DNA of 64,000 nt. It comes from an uncultured Dorea sp. (GTDB taxonomy: Bacteria; Bacillota; Clostridia; Lachnospirales; Lachnospiraceae). The notes under the pieces were generated by a model. The model ran no database searches. It saw only the letters and a list, made by a program, of their open reading frames with translations, and was not told the origin of the DNA. The stretch covers positions 1 through 64,000 of the forward strand of contig CAJUFA010000007.1 in assembly GCA_910585725.1 (NCBI GenBank). Reading direction: 5' to 3'. Shown one piece after another: positions 7,814 to 16,651 of this stretch (position 1 is its first letter; every line of letters begins with the position of its first letter). The position numbers were made by a program, and so were the translations under genes.

Positions 7814-8836
7814 ATGGAATTAAAAATGAAGGATATTGCCCAAAAGGCCGGTGTATCTGTTACAGCAGTTTCTTTTGCATTAAATGGAAAAGAAGGTATC
7901 AGTGAAAAAACGAGAGAAAAAATTCTGCGGATTGTGGAAGAGGAAGGTTATACGTCAAAAAAGCTGATTCAAAAAAAAGAAGAAGCTTCGAAACTTATCT
8001 TTCTTCTGTATCCTGTGAATAAAAAGGAAGAGGACAGTGAAAATATTGATACATATTCTTTCTATGAGATTATGCATAAAGTAGAGAAACAGATACAGGA
8101 GTATGAATATAACTTGTTTTTTAAATCTGTTTCCATGCAGGGAAATTTTAGAAAAGAGATTGAAAGCATTATTTCTCTTTATCAGATAGAAGGAATGATT
8201 GTCGTCGGGACACAGATGTCTTCCGCACAGATAAAGGCTATCCGGAATGTGAATATTCCGATGGTGGTGATAGATCGTTTTTTTAAAGAAATGAATATTG
8301 ACTGCATAGCATTTGATAATTTTGCCGGGGCATATGCAGCTGTAACATATTTGATTGGAAAAAATCATAAAAAAATCGGGTATGCCGGAACGTATAGTGA
8401 AAATAAAAATCTGCTGGAGCGCCGTGAAGGATTTATGGCGGGATTAAAAGAAAAAGGAGTGATTCACGACCCGTCCTGCTGTATGTTTGATATCAAAGGA
8501 GAGGATGAAGAGCGTTGGGGGCAGCTTTTAGAAAATCCAAGACTTATGCCCAGCGCGCTTGTTGTAGAGAACGACTATTTGGCAATTGACGTGATTAAGG
8601 ATCTTAGAGGAGCCGGAGTGAGGGTTCCGGAAGATGTGTCCATTATCGGGTTTGATAATAGTATTATAGCAGATTTGGTGGCGCCTGAATTGACGTCTGT
8701 AGATATTCCGTGGGATCGGCTGGCATCATTGGCGGTCAAGTGTTTAATGGAAAAACTGGAGGATGGAGCCGAGGAAACATTAAAGATAAGGATTTCCACT
8801 AAAATTGTCATCAGAAAATCATGCAGAGAACTATAA
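7814..8836 (+). CDS. LacI family transcriptional regulator (first copy)
   Basis: 340 aa. N-terminal LacI HTH with hinge (KMKDIAQKAGVSVTAVSFALNGKEGISEKTRE), then a periplasmic-binding-protein-like effector domain ending in DVSIIGFDNS and LTSVDIPWDRLASLA. Residues 55-75 are lysine/glutamate-rich. GAGGAGG lies upstream of ATG 7814. It is inside the operon between the M24 gene and a second LacI gene, so it probably senses a pathway compound and controls the operon promoter. The effector is unknown. Confidence 0.85.
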   Translation: MELKMKDIAQKAGVSVTAVSFALNGKEGISEKTREKILRIVEEEGYTSKKLIQKKEEASKLIFLLYPVNKKEEDSENIDTYSFYEIMHKVEKQIQEYEYNLFFKSVSMQGNFRKEIESIISLYQIEGMIVVGTQMSSAQIKAIRNVNIPMVVIDRFFKEMNIDCIAFDNFAGAYAAVTYLIGKNHKKIGYAGTYSENKNLLERREGFMAGLKEKGVIHDPSCCMFDIKGEDEERWGQLLENPRLMPSALVVENDYLAIDVIKDLRGAGVRVPEDVSIIGFDNSIIADLVAPELTSVDIPWDRLASLAVKCLMEKLEDGAEETLKIRISTKIVIRKSCREL

Positions 8837-8868
8837 ATGTGATTGATAAGGATTTTTTGTATCTATTT

Positions 8869-8884
8869 AGGAAATCGGTTTCCT
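8869..8884. promoter_or_regulatory. LacI-type operator candidate 1
   Basis: AGGAAATCGGTTTCCT is a near-palindrome with a central CG, typical of LacI-family operators. It lies in the 127-bp gap between the two LacI genes and shares the half-site CGGTTTCCT with the element at 8932-8951. Confidence 0.55.
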
Positions 8885-8931
8885 TAAATGGATTCAGGTA
8901 GCAGAAAGAGCAAGTAAATTTTTTTACCCGT

Positions 8932-8951
8932 TTAGGGGAACGGTTTCCTAA
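8932..8951. promoter_or_regulatory. LacI-type operator candidate 2
   Basis: TTAGGGGAACGGTTTCCTAA has perfect TTAGG/CCTAA ends and a central CG, and abuts the AAGGAGGG ribosome site of the second LacI gene. Its centre is 65 bp from that of the first candidate, a spacing compatible with looping or paired binding. Autoregulation by the second LacI protein is the simplest reading. Confidence 0.55.
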
Positions 8952-8963
8952 GGAGGGAAAGTT

Positions 8964-9965
8964 ATGACTACAATCATTGATGTTGCAAAGAGAGCAGGAG
9001 TATCAAAAACTTCAGTGTCCCGGTATTTGAATGGTAAAAATGACGGGCATATGTCGGAGAAGACAAAAGAGAGGATTATACAGGCAATTAAAGAATTAGA
9101 CTATCAGCCGAACAGTATCGCCCGAAGTCTGAAGCAGAAATCTACCAATGTTATCGGACTTGTTGTAAACGATATGAGTAATCTCTTTTTCCTGGAAATT
9201 ATTAAGGGAATTGAGACAGAACTGAAAAACTCAGGATATAACCTTTTGATCTGTAATTCAGACACTAATATAGAAAGAGAACTGGAATGCCTGAAGATGC
9301 TTGAAAAACGCCAGATAGACGGTGTAATTCTGATCGGAATGAATATGCCGGTAACGCATATCGAAAAAATTCATACAGAATTTCCCATCGTACTTATGGA
9401 AAGAGAGCCGGGGAAGACGGAGCTGGATTCCGTAAGGATTGATAACAAAGTAGGAGCTTATGCGGCAGTCAGCCATCTGATCGAACGCGGTCATACGCGG
9501 ATTGCTCATATTGCGGGACCCAGCATCGCGGCTATGGCGGTAGAGAGGAAAGAAGCTTACATACAGTGTATGAAAGATCATGGTTTAAAGACGCTGCCCC
9601 AATATATCGTATCAGGAAATTATAAACTGGAAAGTGGTTATGACGGTATGCAGGCTCTTATGGCGTTAGAGGAGAAACCAACGGCAGTTTTTTGCGCCAA
9701 CGATTATATGGCGATGGGGGCGCTGCGGTTTTTGATGGAGCATGGATACAGAGTACCTCAGGACGTTGCTTTGGTAGGTTATGACGATATCGTCGTATCT
9801 AAGATGGTGACGACTCCGTTAACAACAGTAAGACAGCCTGTAAAGGAATTGGCAGGTATGGCGGCCCGGCTTTTGATTGAAAGAATAGAAAATAAGGAGA
9901 GCAGAGAGCAGAAAGGACAGACAGTCATTATGCAGTCGGAGCTGGTTATAAGGGCGTCGTCTTAG
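8964..9965 (+). CDS. LacI family transcriptional regulator (second copy)
   Basis: 333 aa. HTH and hinge TTIIDVAKRAGVSKTSVSRYLNG, then a canonical effector domain (NVIGLVVNDMSNLFFLEIIKGIE; AVFCANDYMAMGALRFL; VALVGYDDI; LTTVRQP). It is more orthodox than the first copy and resembles RbsR/CcpA-type proteins. ATG 8964 has AAGGAGGG upstream. Two operator-like sites lie directly before it, suggesting that it represses itself and possibly the downstream transporter genes through an internal promoter. Confidence 0.85.
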   Translation: MTTIIDVAKRAGVSKTSVSRYLNGKNDGHMSEKTKERIIQAIKELDYQPNSIARSLKQKSTNVIGLVVNDMSNLFFLEIIKGIETELKNSGYNLLICNSDTNIERELECLKMLEKRQIDGVILIGMNMPVTHIEKIHTEFPIVLMEREPGKTELDSVRIDNKVGAYAAVSHLIERGHTRIAHIAGPSIAAMAVERKEAYIQCMKDHGLKTLPQYIVSGNYKLESGYDGMQALMALEEKPTAVFCANDYMAMGALRFLMEHGYRVPQDVALVGYDDIVVSKMVTTPLTTVRQPVKELAGMAARLLIERIENKESREQKGQTVIMQSELVIRASS

Positions 9966-10005
9966 GAAATCAGGAAAGGGGAAGGAGGATGTTAATACGG
10001 GAAAT

Positions 10006-11085
10006 ATGATGAAGGACCAGTGGAAAAATCTGATTGATTACGGGGTAAAACCAATGGGGTCCAAGAATTTATACAGAGCGGGAATATATCTGAAGGGAAT
10101 TATGGAAACAATATGCCGTGACGTATCAATTTATGAATATCCGGAGGAGGGGTGGGAACCAATTTCATGGGAGCTTTCCGATGAGAGGGGGAAGAAGATA
10201 CAGGCGTATCCTTTTTTGGAAAGTGGTTCTTGCGATAAGTTTGAGGGGTATGTAAGGTATGCGGGATGTCATAGAGTTTGGGATATGTATGTCTGGAAGA
10301 GGTACATGCTTGCGGGAGAAGACGGGGAAATCAAGGCATATGTTACTGTCAGGGGCAACGGAAACGCGATACCCCAGATGCTGTTTGCGAAAGGGGAACT
10401 GCCGCATTTTTTGGTAGGAGCAGAGGACGAAAAGACTCTTGAGGAAGCAAGAGTAGAAAATAGGAAGATCAGAGGGAGTATACGAACGAGAAAAGCCTGC
10501 CGTTCAGTGTGCCGTAATATATCCGGATATTTGGGGGAAGGAGATGAGAAGGTAGTCCTTTGCGCTCATTATGATACTGTGTATTCTACCTGCGGAGCAT
10601 ACGATAATGCGGCGGGAGTCGCGGTCATACTTGAAGCGGCGCGAAGAATAAAGAGTTATAAGTTTCATTCAAGAATACAGCTTCTGCTGACGGACGGAGA
10701 AGAGTTTGATCTAAGAGGCTCGAGACATCAGGCTGTACAGGATGAAGAAAATATAAATTTTGTGTTGAATGTGGACGGAGTCGGCAGGGAAAATGTGTTG
10801 GAAGTATGGAGCGGACCGGAAAGTTTTGAGAGAAAAATCAGGGCTGTTTTGGACAGAAGCAATGAGGACTTTCATGCAGAGTATATTTGTCCTCCGCCTC
10901 CGGGCAGCGATCACGCTCCCTATTATGACAAGGGAATAGACGCCTGTATGTTAACGTTTAATGATCAGGGAATCCTACATACGCCTGAAGATATATATGA
11001 AGAAAGTAAACTGAAAAATATGGAGAAAATGGTAAATATTGTGATAGAAGTCTTAGAAGGACTTCATGTGATTGAAAAGATGTAA
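10006..11085 (+). CDS. M28 family zinc peptidase/hydrolase
   Basis: 359 aa, cytoplasmic (no signal peptide). All M28 dizinc ligands are visible: His in CAHYDT, bridging Asp in GAYDNAAGV, the catalytic Glu pair in TDGEEFDLRGS, Asp in NVDGVG and His in GSDHAPYY. M28 enzymes are aminopeptidases or amidohydrolases of small substrates. The long N-terminal part (1-140) is less typical. The start is uncertain: AAGGAGG lies 18 bp upstream of ATG 10006 and belongs to a 6-codon ORF (9989-10009) whose stop overlaps this start. It sits directly before the sugar ABC transporter. Confidence 0.8.
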   Translation: MMKDQWKNLIDYGVKPMGSKNLYRAGIYLKGIMETICRDVSIYEYPEEGWEPISWELSDERGKKIQAYPFLESGSCDKFEGYVRYAGCHRVWDMYVWKRYMLAGEDGEIKAYVTVRGNGNAIPQMLFAKGELPHFLVGAEDEKTLEEARVENRKIRGSIRTRKACRSVCRNISGYLGEGDEKVVLCAHYDTVYSTCGAYDNAAGVAVILEAARRIKSYKFHSRIQLLLTDGEEFDLRGSRHQAVQDEENINFVLNVDGVGRENVLEVWSGPESFERKIRAVLDRSNEDFHAEYICPPPPGSDHAPYYDKGIDACMLTFNDQGILHTPEDIYEESKLKNMEKMVNIVIEVLEGLHVIEKM

Positions 11086-11097
11086 AGGAGAACGCAT

Positions 11098-12075
11098 ATG
11101 AAAAAGATGAAAAAAATGTGGGCAATCATGTTAGTAGTTATGATGACTGTTTTGTTGGCAGGATGTTCGGAGGAAGGAGCAGGGGAAAAGGCTGCCGAAG
11201 GAGAAGAAGCGGACTCAGGCGGGAAGAAGGTTATAGGAGTTTCTTTAATGACGCTGCAGTATGAGTTTTTTCAGGATCTGAAAGCAGGAATAGAAGAAGC
11301 CGCCGGAGAGGATTATGAAATCGTATTTAATGATCCGAATATGAATATGCAGGAACAGATCGACGCGATTGAAAATTTCTGTGCTCAGAAGGTGGATGCA
11401 ATTATCCTGACATGTGTAGACGGAGACGGAATCATTCCGGCGCTTGATACATGCGAGGAAGCAGGAATCCCTGTTGTGACTGTAGATTATAAACCAAGCG
11501 GAGGGACTTACGAGACATATATTGGTTCAGATAACTTTTTAGGCGGACAACTTGCGGCTAAATGGGCTATGAATAACGTACTTCAGGATATAGAAGATCC
11601 TCATATTGCGTTCCTGTACAATCCTATGTCTATTGCCTCTGTAGAACGTATTGACGGATTTAAAGATATTCTTGAAAAAGAAAAGCCGGGCGCCAAGATT
11701 GTGGCGGAGCAAGGAGGAGATTCCAGGGAAGCATTTATGGGCATTATGGAAGACGTGCTGATGGCGAATAACAGGGTGGATATCGTATTCTCTTATAGCG
11801 CGGACGGCGGATTGGGATCTTACGACGCGATACAGACGTTAGGAAGAGATGATGAAGTATCGGTAATGGGATTTGACGCGTCGGCTGAAGAACAGACGGT
11901 AATTAAGAAAGACGGATGTTATAAAGGCAGTATTATTCAGTTCCCGGATAAGCTCGGCGCAACATGCGTGGACAGCGTGACAAAAGTATTGAACGGAGAG
12001 ACATTGGAGGATGAAATTGCCGTAGAAGTCGGTGTGTATACTGCAGATGGAATCGTCTATGCGGCAGATTTATAA
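11098..12075 (+). CDS. Sugar ABC transporter substrate-binding lipoprotein (RbsB-like)
   Basis: 325 aa. Lipoprotein signal peptide with lipobox LLAGC near residue 22, a short acidic linker, then a type 1 periplasmic-binding fold of the ribose/galactose class (VIGVSLMTLQYEFFQDLKAGIEE; IILTCVDGDGIIPAL; VVTVDY; YIGSDNFLGGQLAAKW). It anchors to the outer face of the membrane and delivers a sugar-like ligand to the permease. It is followed within 20 bp by the ATPase. The ligand cannot be read from sequence. Confidence 0.85.
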   Translation: MKKMKKMWAIMLVVMMTVLLAGCSEEGAGEKAAEGEEADSGGKKVIGVSLMTLQYEFFQDLKAGIEEAAGEDYEIVFNDPNMNMQEQIDAIENFCAQKVDAIILTCVDGDGIIPALDTCEEAGIPVVTVDYKPSGGTYETYIGSDNFLGGQLAAKWAMNNVLQDIEDPHIAFLYNPMSIASVERIDGFKDILEKEKPGAKIVAEQGGDSREAFMGIMEDVLMANNRVDIVFSYSADGGLGSYDAIQTLGRDDEVSVMGFDASAEEQTVIKKDGCYKGSIIQFPDKLGATCVDSVTKVLNGETLEDEIAVEVGVYTADGIVYAADL

Positions 12076-12094
12076 GAAGTAAAGGATGAGGTAT

Positions 12095-13591
12095 ATGGAT
12101 AAAAAATATATTCTTGAATTCCAGAATATCTGTAAATCATTTATTGGTGTGAAAGCGCTTTCGGATATCAGTTTTAAGATCAGACAAGGAGACGTTCATG
12201 CTTTATTGGGCGAAAACGGAGCCGGTAAATCGACGTTAATGAAGATATTATCTGGCGCGTATACAAAAGACGAAGGGAAAATATACTTTGAAGGTCAGGA
12301 AATTCATCTCAAAAGCGCTAAAGAATCAGAGAAACTTGGAATTTCTATTATTTATCAAGAGCTGAATCTGATCCCGGAGCTCTCTGTCGCAGAGAATATT
12401 TATCTGGCAAGGCAGCCGTTAAAGAAGGGGATTATAGATTGGAAAACCATGAATAAAGACGCGGAAGATATGCTTGGCAGTATTGATATGAAGATACCGC
12501 CGAGAACCAAAGTGGCGGCGTTAAGCGTGGCTCAAAGGCAGATGATCGAGATAGCGAAGGCGATCTCAATTAATGCAAAGCTTGTTATTATGGACGAGCC
12601 TACATCCGCTTTGACAGACAGTGAAACACGAAAACTGTTTAAGGTTATACAATCTCTTAAAAGCCGCGGAATTACGGTTATCTATATCAGTCACAGAATG
12701 GAAGAAATATTTGAAATATGCGATTCCTATACGATCATGAGAGATGGAAGGTTCATCAGTTCCGGAGATATAAAAGATGTTTCAACAGACAAAATTATAG
12801 AAGATTTAGTGGGAAGACCTCTGACACAGGTCTTCCCGGAGAAAAATAATAAAATCGGTGAAGTGGTTCTGGAAGCAAGGGATATCAGCAACGGAAAGGA
12901 AGTAAAAGGCGTATCCTTTAATCTGAGGGAGGGAGAGATCCTTGGTTTTGCCGGACTTGTAGGAGCCGGAAGAACAGAAACATTAAAGGCGGTATTCGGC
13001 GCGGATAAACATGCAAAAGGAGAAGTGACATTATATGGAAAGCAGGTCGGAATCAAGTCGCCGAAAGACGCCATTCAATATGGAATAGGTTTTCTTCCGG
13101 AGGACAGGAAAAAGGAAGGATTGGTTACAGAACTGTCTGTTCTTGATAACGTAGTGATGGCGAAACCAGAGAAAGCGATATCAAAAGGCGTCTTCTCCGC
13201 GGCAAAAGCGCGGGAAATCTGTGTCAGATTCATTCGGGAGCTTATGATAAAGACGCCGTCGGAATCTCAGAAAACCAAGTATTTAAGCGGGGGTAATCAA
13301 CAGAAAGTTGTTTTGGCCAAGTGGTTGAATTGTGAACCGGGGGTTATTATTTTGGACGAGCCTACAAGAGGGATCGACGTCAATGCAAAGATGGAGATTT
13401 ACAATATTATCGTCAAATTGGCGGAACAAGGCAAGTCGATCATTCTGATTTCTTCGGAAATGCAGGAGATTATAGGACTATGCGACAGAGTAAATATTAT
13501 GTTTGAAGGAAGGATTTCCGGAGAGTTATCCAGAGAGGAACTGACTCAGGAAGAGATCATGAAATATGCGACAGGAGGGAGTTCTTTATGA
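12095..13591 (+). CDS. Sugar ABC transporter ATP-binding protein (RbsA-like, tandem)
   Basis: 498 aa with two ATPase domains in one chain, the layout of RbsA/MglA. The first has Walker A GENGAGKST, signature LSVAQRQ and Walker B VIMDEPTSAL. The second has the degenerate GLVGAGRTE loop usual for this class, LSGGNQQK and IILDEPTRGID. ATG 12095 follows AAGG by about 9 bp. ATG 12086 is an alternative. Its stop overlaps the permease start by four bases (ATGA). Confidence 0.88.
   Translation: MDKKYILEFQNICKSFIGVKALSDISFKIRQGDVHALLGENGAGKSTLMKILSGAYTKDEGKIYFEGQEIHLKSAKESEKLGISIIYQELNLIPELSVAENIYLARQPLKKGIIDWKTMNKDAEDMLGSIDMKIPPRTKVAALSVAQRQMIEIAKAISINAKLVIMDEPTSALTDSETRKLFKVIQSLKSRGITVIYISHRMEEIFEICDSYTIMRDGRFISSGDIKDVSTDKIIEDLVGRPLTQVFPEKNNKIGEVVLEARDISNGKEVKGVSFNLREGEILGFAGLVGAGRTETLKAVFGADKHAKGEVTLYGKQVGIKSPKDAIQYGIGFLPEDRKKEGLVTELSVLDNVVMAKPEKAISKGVFSAAKAREICVRFIRELMIKTPSESQKTKYLSGGNQQKVVLAKWLNCEPGVIILDEPTRGIDVNAKMEIYNIIVKLAEQGKSIILISSEMQEIIGLCDRVNIMFEGRISGELSREELTQEEIMKYATGGSSL
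12150..12163. promoter_or_regulatory. CcpA cre-like palindrome inside the ATPase gene
   Basis: TGAAAGCGCTTTCG matches the catabolite-responsive element consensus except at the last base, and lies about 55 bp into the gene. It also encodes an ordinary VKALS stretch, so chance is possible. Confidence 0.25.
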
Positions 13592-14535
13592 ATGAAAAAG
13601 TGAAAAAGGAGAGAAAGTGGAATTGGAATGATTTTGCGATTCTCATTATTCTGGTAGTGCTGATCGTTATAATGGCTATTATAAATCCGGTTTTTCTGAC
13701 TTTGAATAATATAATGAATATTGCAAGGCAGGTATCTATTGTAGCGATTGCAGGTATAGGCATGACATATGTCCTGATTTCAGCGGAAATCGACCTGAGC
13801 GTGGGATCTTTGGTAGGTTTGACCGGCGTAATAGCGGCTATGGCAATGAAGGAGGGAATGCCTATAGCAGTCGCGTGTCTTCTGGCGATTGCGGTCAGTG
13901 TTTTCTGTGGATTCATGAATGGAGTCATACACACATATGTAAAGATACCGTCGTTCATTGTAACTATGGGTATGATGAATATTGCGAGAGGAGCGGTGCT
14001 GGTACTTACAAATTCTTATCCTGTAACCGGTCTTCCGGAAGAGTTTAAAATGTTGGGAAGAGGTTATATGCTTGGAATTCCGATTCCGGTAGTTCTCATG
14101 TTTGCCTGTTATATAATAGGATATTTCGTACTGAAATATATGAAGTTTGGCCGCAGTATCTACGCGATCGGCGGAAATATTGAAGCTGCCAGACTCTCAG
14201 GGATTTCGGTATCTAAGAATAAGGTATTGATCCATACGATCTGTGGTTTGACGGCAGGAATTGCAGGCGTTGTTCTTGCGGCAAGATTATTTTCCGGACA
14301 GCCAAGCGCAGGAAACGGGATGGAGTTAGACGCGATTGCGGCGGCGGTTATAGGCGGAACAAGTACGGCCGGCGGGAAAGGCAGGCTGTGGGGAACTCTG
14401 CTTGGCGCGCTGATCCTTGGAATTATTACAAACGGAATGAATCTTATGAATATCTCAACGAACTGGCAGTACATCATGCAGGGAGCGATTATCATTGTAG
14501 CGGTTGGACTAGACAGAATTAAGAATAATGATTGA
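13588..14535 (+). CDS. Sugar ABC transporter permease (RbsC-like)
   Basis: 315 aa, strongly hydrophobic with eight or more membrane spans. The conserved RbsC block ISAEIDLSVGSLVGLTGV is at about residue 65, and AIGGNIEAARLSGI plus AAAVIGGTSTAGGKG lie in the C-terminal half. A single permease probably forms the homodimeric channel. It completes the SBP-ATPase-permease set and overlaps both neighbours. Confidence 0.88.
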   Translation: MNEKVKKERKWNWNDFAILIILVVLIVIMAIINPVFLTLNNIMNIARQVSIVAIAGIGMTYVLISAEIDLSVGSLVGLTGVIAAMAMKEGMPIAVACLLAIAVSVFCGFMNGVIHTYVKIPSFIVTMGMMNIARGAVLVLTNSYPVTGLPEEFKMLGRGYMLGIPIPVVLMFACYIIGYFVLKYMKFGRSIYAIGGNIEAARLSGISVSKNKVLIHTICGLTAGIAGVVLAARLFSGQPSAGNGMELDAIAAAVIGGTSTAGGKGRLWGTLLGALILGIITNGMNLMNISTNWQYIMQGAIIIVAVGLDRIKNND

Positions 14536-14545
14536 GGATAAATAT

Positions 14546-15829
14546 ATGGATAAGACAGATAAGATAAAAGAGGCGGTAAAAAATAACGAACAGGAATATT
14601 TGGATTTTTTAAGGACGCTTATAGAATTTGATACGTCTGTAATCAGACATGGGGAAGACGGGCAGGAATATGCGGCGCAGAAATGGGTAGCGGAATATCT
14701 TGAAAAGATGGGATGTCAGGTTGAAATGTTTGAACCGGATAACGAGAAGATGAGCCGTTATCCGGGATACAATAAAGGACATTCTTATAAGAACAGACCG
14801 AATGTAGTGGGAATCTATAAAGGTACGGGAGGCGGAAAGTCTTTGATTCTGAACGGACATATGGATACGATGCCGTCAGGCGATCTGACGTGCTGGAAAT
14901 ATGATCCGTGGAAATTAACAGAAGAAGACGGGAAATTGTACGGACTTGGCTCGGATGATATGAAAGGAGGACTTTCGTCGGCGATTCTTGCTCTTAAGTT
15001 GGTACTGGAATCAGGATACCGTCCAAAAGGAGATATTATTATTCAAAGCGTCGTGGATGAAGAGGGCGGAGGCAATGGAAGCCTGGCCTGCGTAGACAGG
15101 GGATATCAGGCTGATGGAGTGATCATTGCGGAAGGAACTAATATGGAAGTATTTCCTGTTAATCGGGGAGCATGGCTTGGAGAAATCGAGGTAGACGGAA
15201 AGCCTATTCATGCCAGTCTGAAGGGGTTTGGGGAAAGCGCGATTGATAAGATGATGAAGATTATCGGCTGCCTCTATGAGCTGGAATCAAAGTGGATGTC
15301 TACAAAGCGGCACCCGCTGCTCGCGCCGCCCAGCTTTAACGTGGGTTACATACAGGGAGGGCTTGTGGCTTCCACGGTTCCGGAACACTGTGTTATAAAA
15401 TTTGAGATCGAGTATTATCCGACAGAATTTGACAAATTTGGAAGGAAGATAAGAGTAGATAAGGATGAAGTGATAAAAGAAGTAGAAAATTATATTATGG
15501 ATATGGCGAAGGGAGATCCATGGATGAAGGATCATCCGCCAAGAATTCAATGGTTCCAGGATTGCGCGCCGTTTGAGACAGATACGGATGATCCGTTGGT
15601 GCAGACTTTGGCGGACGTAGCCGGTGAGATGATCGGAAAGCGGGTGATCACAGGGATGTCTGCGGGATGCGACGCAAGACATTTTACGAATATAGCAGGG
15701 ATTCCGACAGTAGTATTTGGACCGGGCAGCTGCCATAACGCGCATGTGTTTAATGAATATCTTCCGAAAGATCAGTATCTTGAGGCAATTGAGATATTTG
15801 CAAAGATGATCGTCGAATGGACAAAATAG
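14546..15829 (+). CDS. M20 family zinc hydrolase (ArgE/DapE-like)
   Basis: 427 aa. All M20 ligands are visible: His in NGHMDTMPSGD, bridging Asp in GLGSDDMKGG, the Glu pair in VVDEEGGGNGS, IIAEGTN, and His in SCHNAHVFNEY. A dimerisation (lid) domain lies between. M20 enzymes remove acyl groups or split amides of amino-acid-like substrates, which fits the two other hydrolases of the operon. ATG 14546 has GAGGA upstream. ATG 14528, overlapping the permease, is an alternative. Substrate unknown. Confidence 0.83.
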   Translation: MDKTDKIKEAVKNNEQEYLDFLRTLIEFDTSVIRHGEDGQEYAAQKWVAEYLEKMGCQVEMFEPDNEKMSRYPGYNKGHSYKNRPNVVGIYKGTGGGKSLILNGHMDTMPSGDLTCWKYDPWKLTEEDGKLYGLGSDDMKGGLSSAILALKLVLESGYRPKGDIIIQSVVDEEGGGNGSLACVDRGYQADGVIIAEGTNMEVFPVNRGAWLGEIEVDGKPIHASLKGFGESAIDKMMKIIGCLYELESKWMSTKRHPLLAPPSFNVGYIQGGLVASTVPEHCVIKFEIEYYPTEFDKFGRKIRVDKDEVIKEVENYIMDMAKGDPWMKDHPPRIQWFQDCAPFETDTDDPLVQTLADVAGEMIGKRVITGMSAGCDARHFTNIAGIPTVVFGPGSCHNAHVFNEYLPKDQYLEAIEIFAKMIVEWTK

Positions 15830-15838
15830 GGGGAAAGT

Positions 15839-16597
15839 ATGGAGAAATATAAAGTATTATTTATCGGGGAATCCTGGTTTTTTACAACGACCGAGACAAA
15901 GGGAACGGACCAGTTCACGGTAGGAGGATATCAGACAGAGATTGAAAGAGTCAGGGAGTATATGCAGGATTATGCAGATATTACCCACATTCCGGCTCAT
16001 TTGGTGCCGGAGCTGTTTCCGGTATCCGTAGAGAAATTGAAGGAATACGATATAGTTCTGATCAGCGACGTGGGCGCCAATACGTTCTTGCTGCATCCGG
16101 ATACCTTTTTTCAGAGTAAGAAAACAATCAATCGTCTTGAACTTATAAGGAGTTATGTCGGGCAAGGCGGAGCTTTCGGGATGATAGGCGGTTATATGAC
16201 CTTTATGGGAATCGAGGGAAAGGGTCGGTACAGAGGGACGCCTTTGGAGGAGATTCTGCCGGTATATATGAAAGATCATGATGACAGGCAGGAAATTCCG
16301 CAGGGATTTCAGCCGGTTCTTACAGTCGAGGGATATTCTATAATGAAAGAATTGAAGGGAGAATGGTCTTATCTCCTGGGATACAATCAGACAGAGGCGA
16401 AGAAAGAGGCGAAAGTTTTAATGAAATACGGAGACGCCCCTATATTGGCGGTCGGCGATTACGGAGAAGGAAGAACCTTTGCGTGGACAAGCGATTGCGC
16501 GCCGCATTGGATGCCGGAAGAGTTCTGCAAAAGCGAGCCAAATAAAAAAATGTGGCTGAAAGTTTTTGAGTGGTGTGTGCAGAAGAATAGTAAATGA
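15839..16597 (+). CDS. GATase1-like (PF07090-type) protein
   Basis: 252 aa. The pattern FIGESWFFTTTETKG, VLISDVGANTFLLHPDTF, GGAFGMIGGYMTFMGIEGKGRYRGTPLEEILPV and AWTSDCAPHWMPEEF identifies the 'putative glutamine amidotransferase' family with a class I GATase-like fold. The elbow where a nucleophile Cys would sit reads GGYMTF, so classical glutaminase chemistry is not expected. Members are often found in sugar catabolic operons, but the biochemical role is not known. AGGGGG lies upstream of ATG 15839. Confidence 0.75.
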   Translation: MEKYKVLFIGESWFFTTTETKGTDQFTVGGYQTEIERVREYMQDYADITHIPAHLVPELFPVSVEKLKEYDIVLISDVGANTFLLHPDTFFQSKKTINRLELIRSYVGQGGAFGMIGGYMTFMGIEGKGRYRGTPLEEILPVYMKDHDDRQEIPQGFQPVLTVEGYSIMKELKGEWSYLLGYNQTEAKKEAKVLMKYGDAPILAVGDYGEGRTFAWTSDCAPHWMPEEFCKSEPNKKMWLKVFEWCVQKNSK

Positions 16598-16651
16598 AAA
16601 ATGAATTTTTAATTGGTTTATTATAGAAAAGACAGGAAGGCAGGGTGTGAA

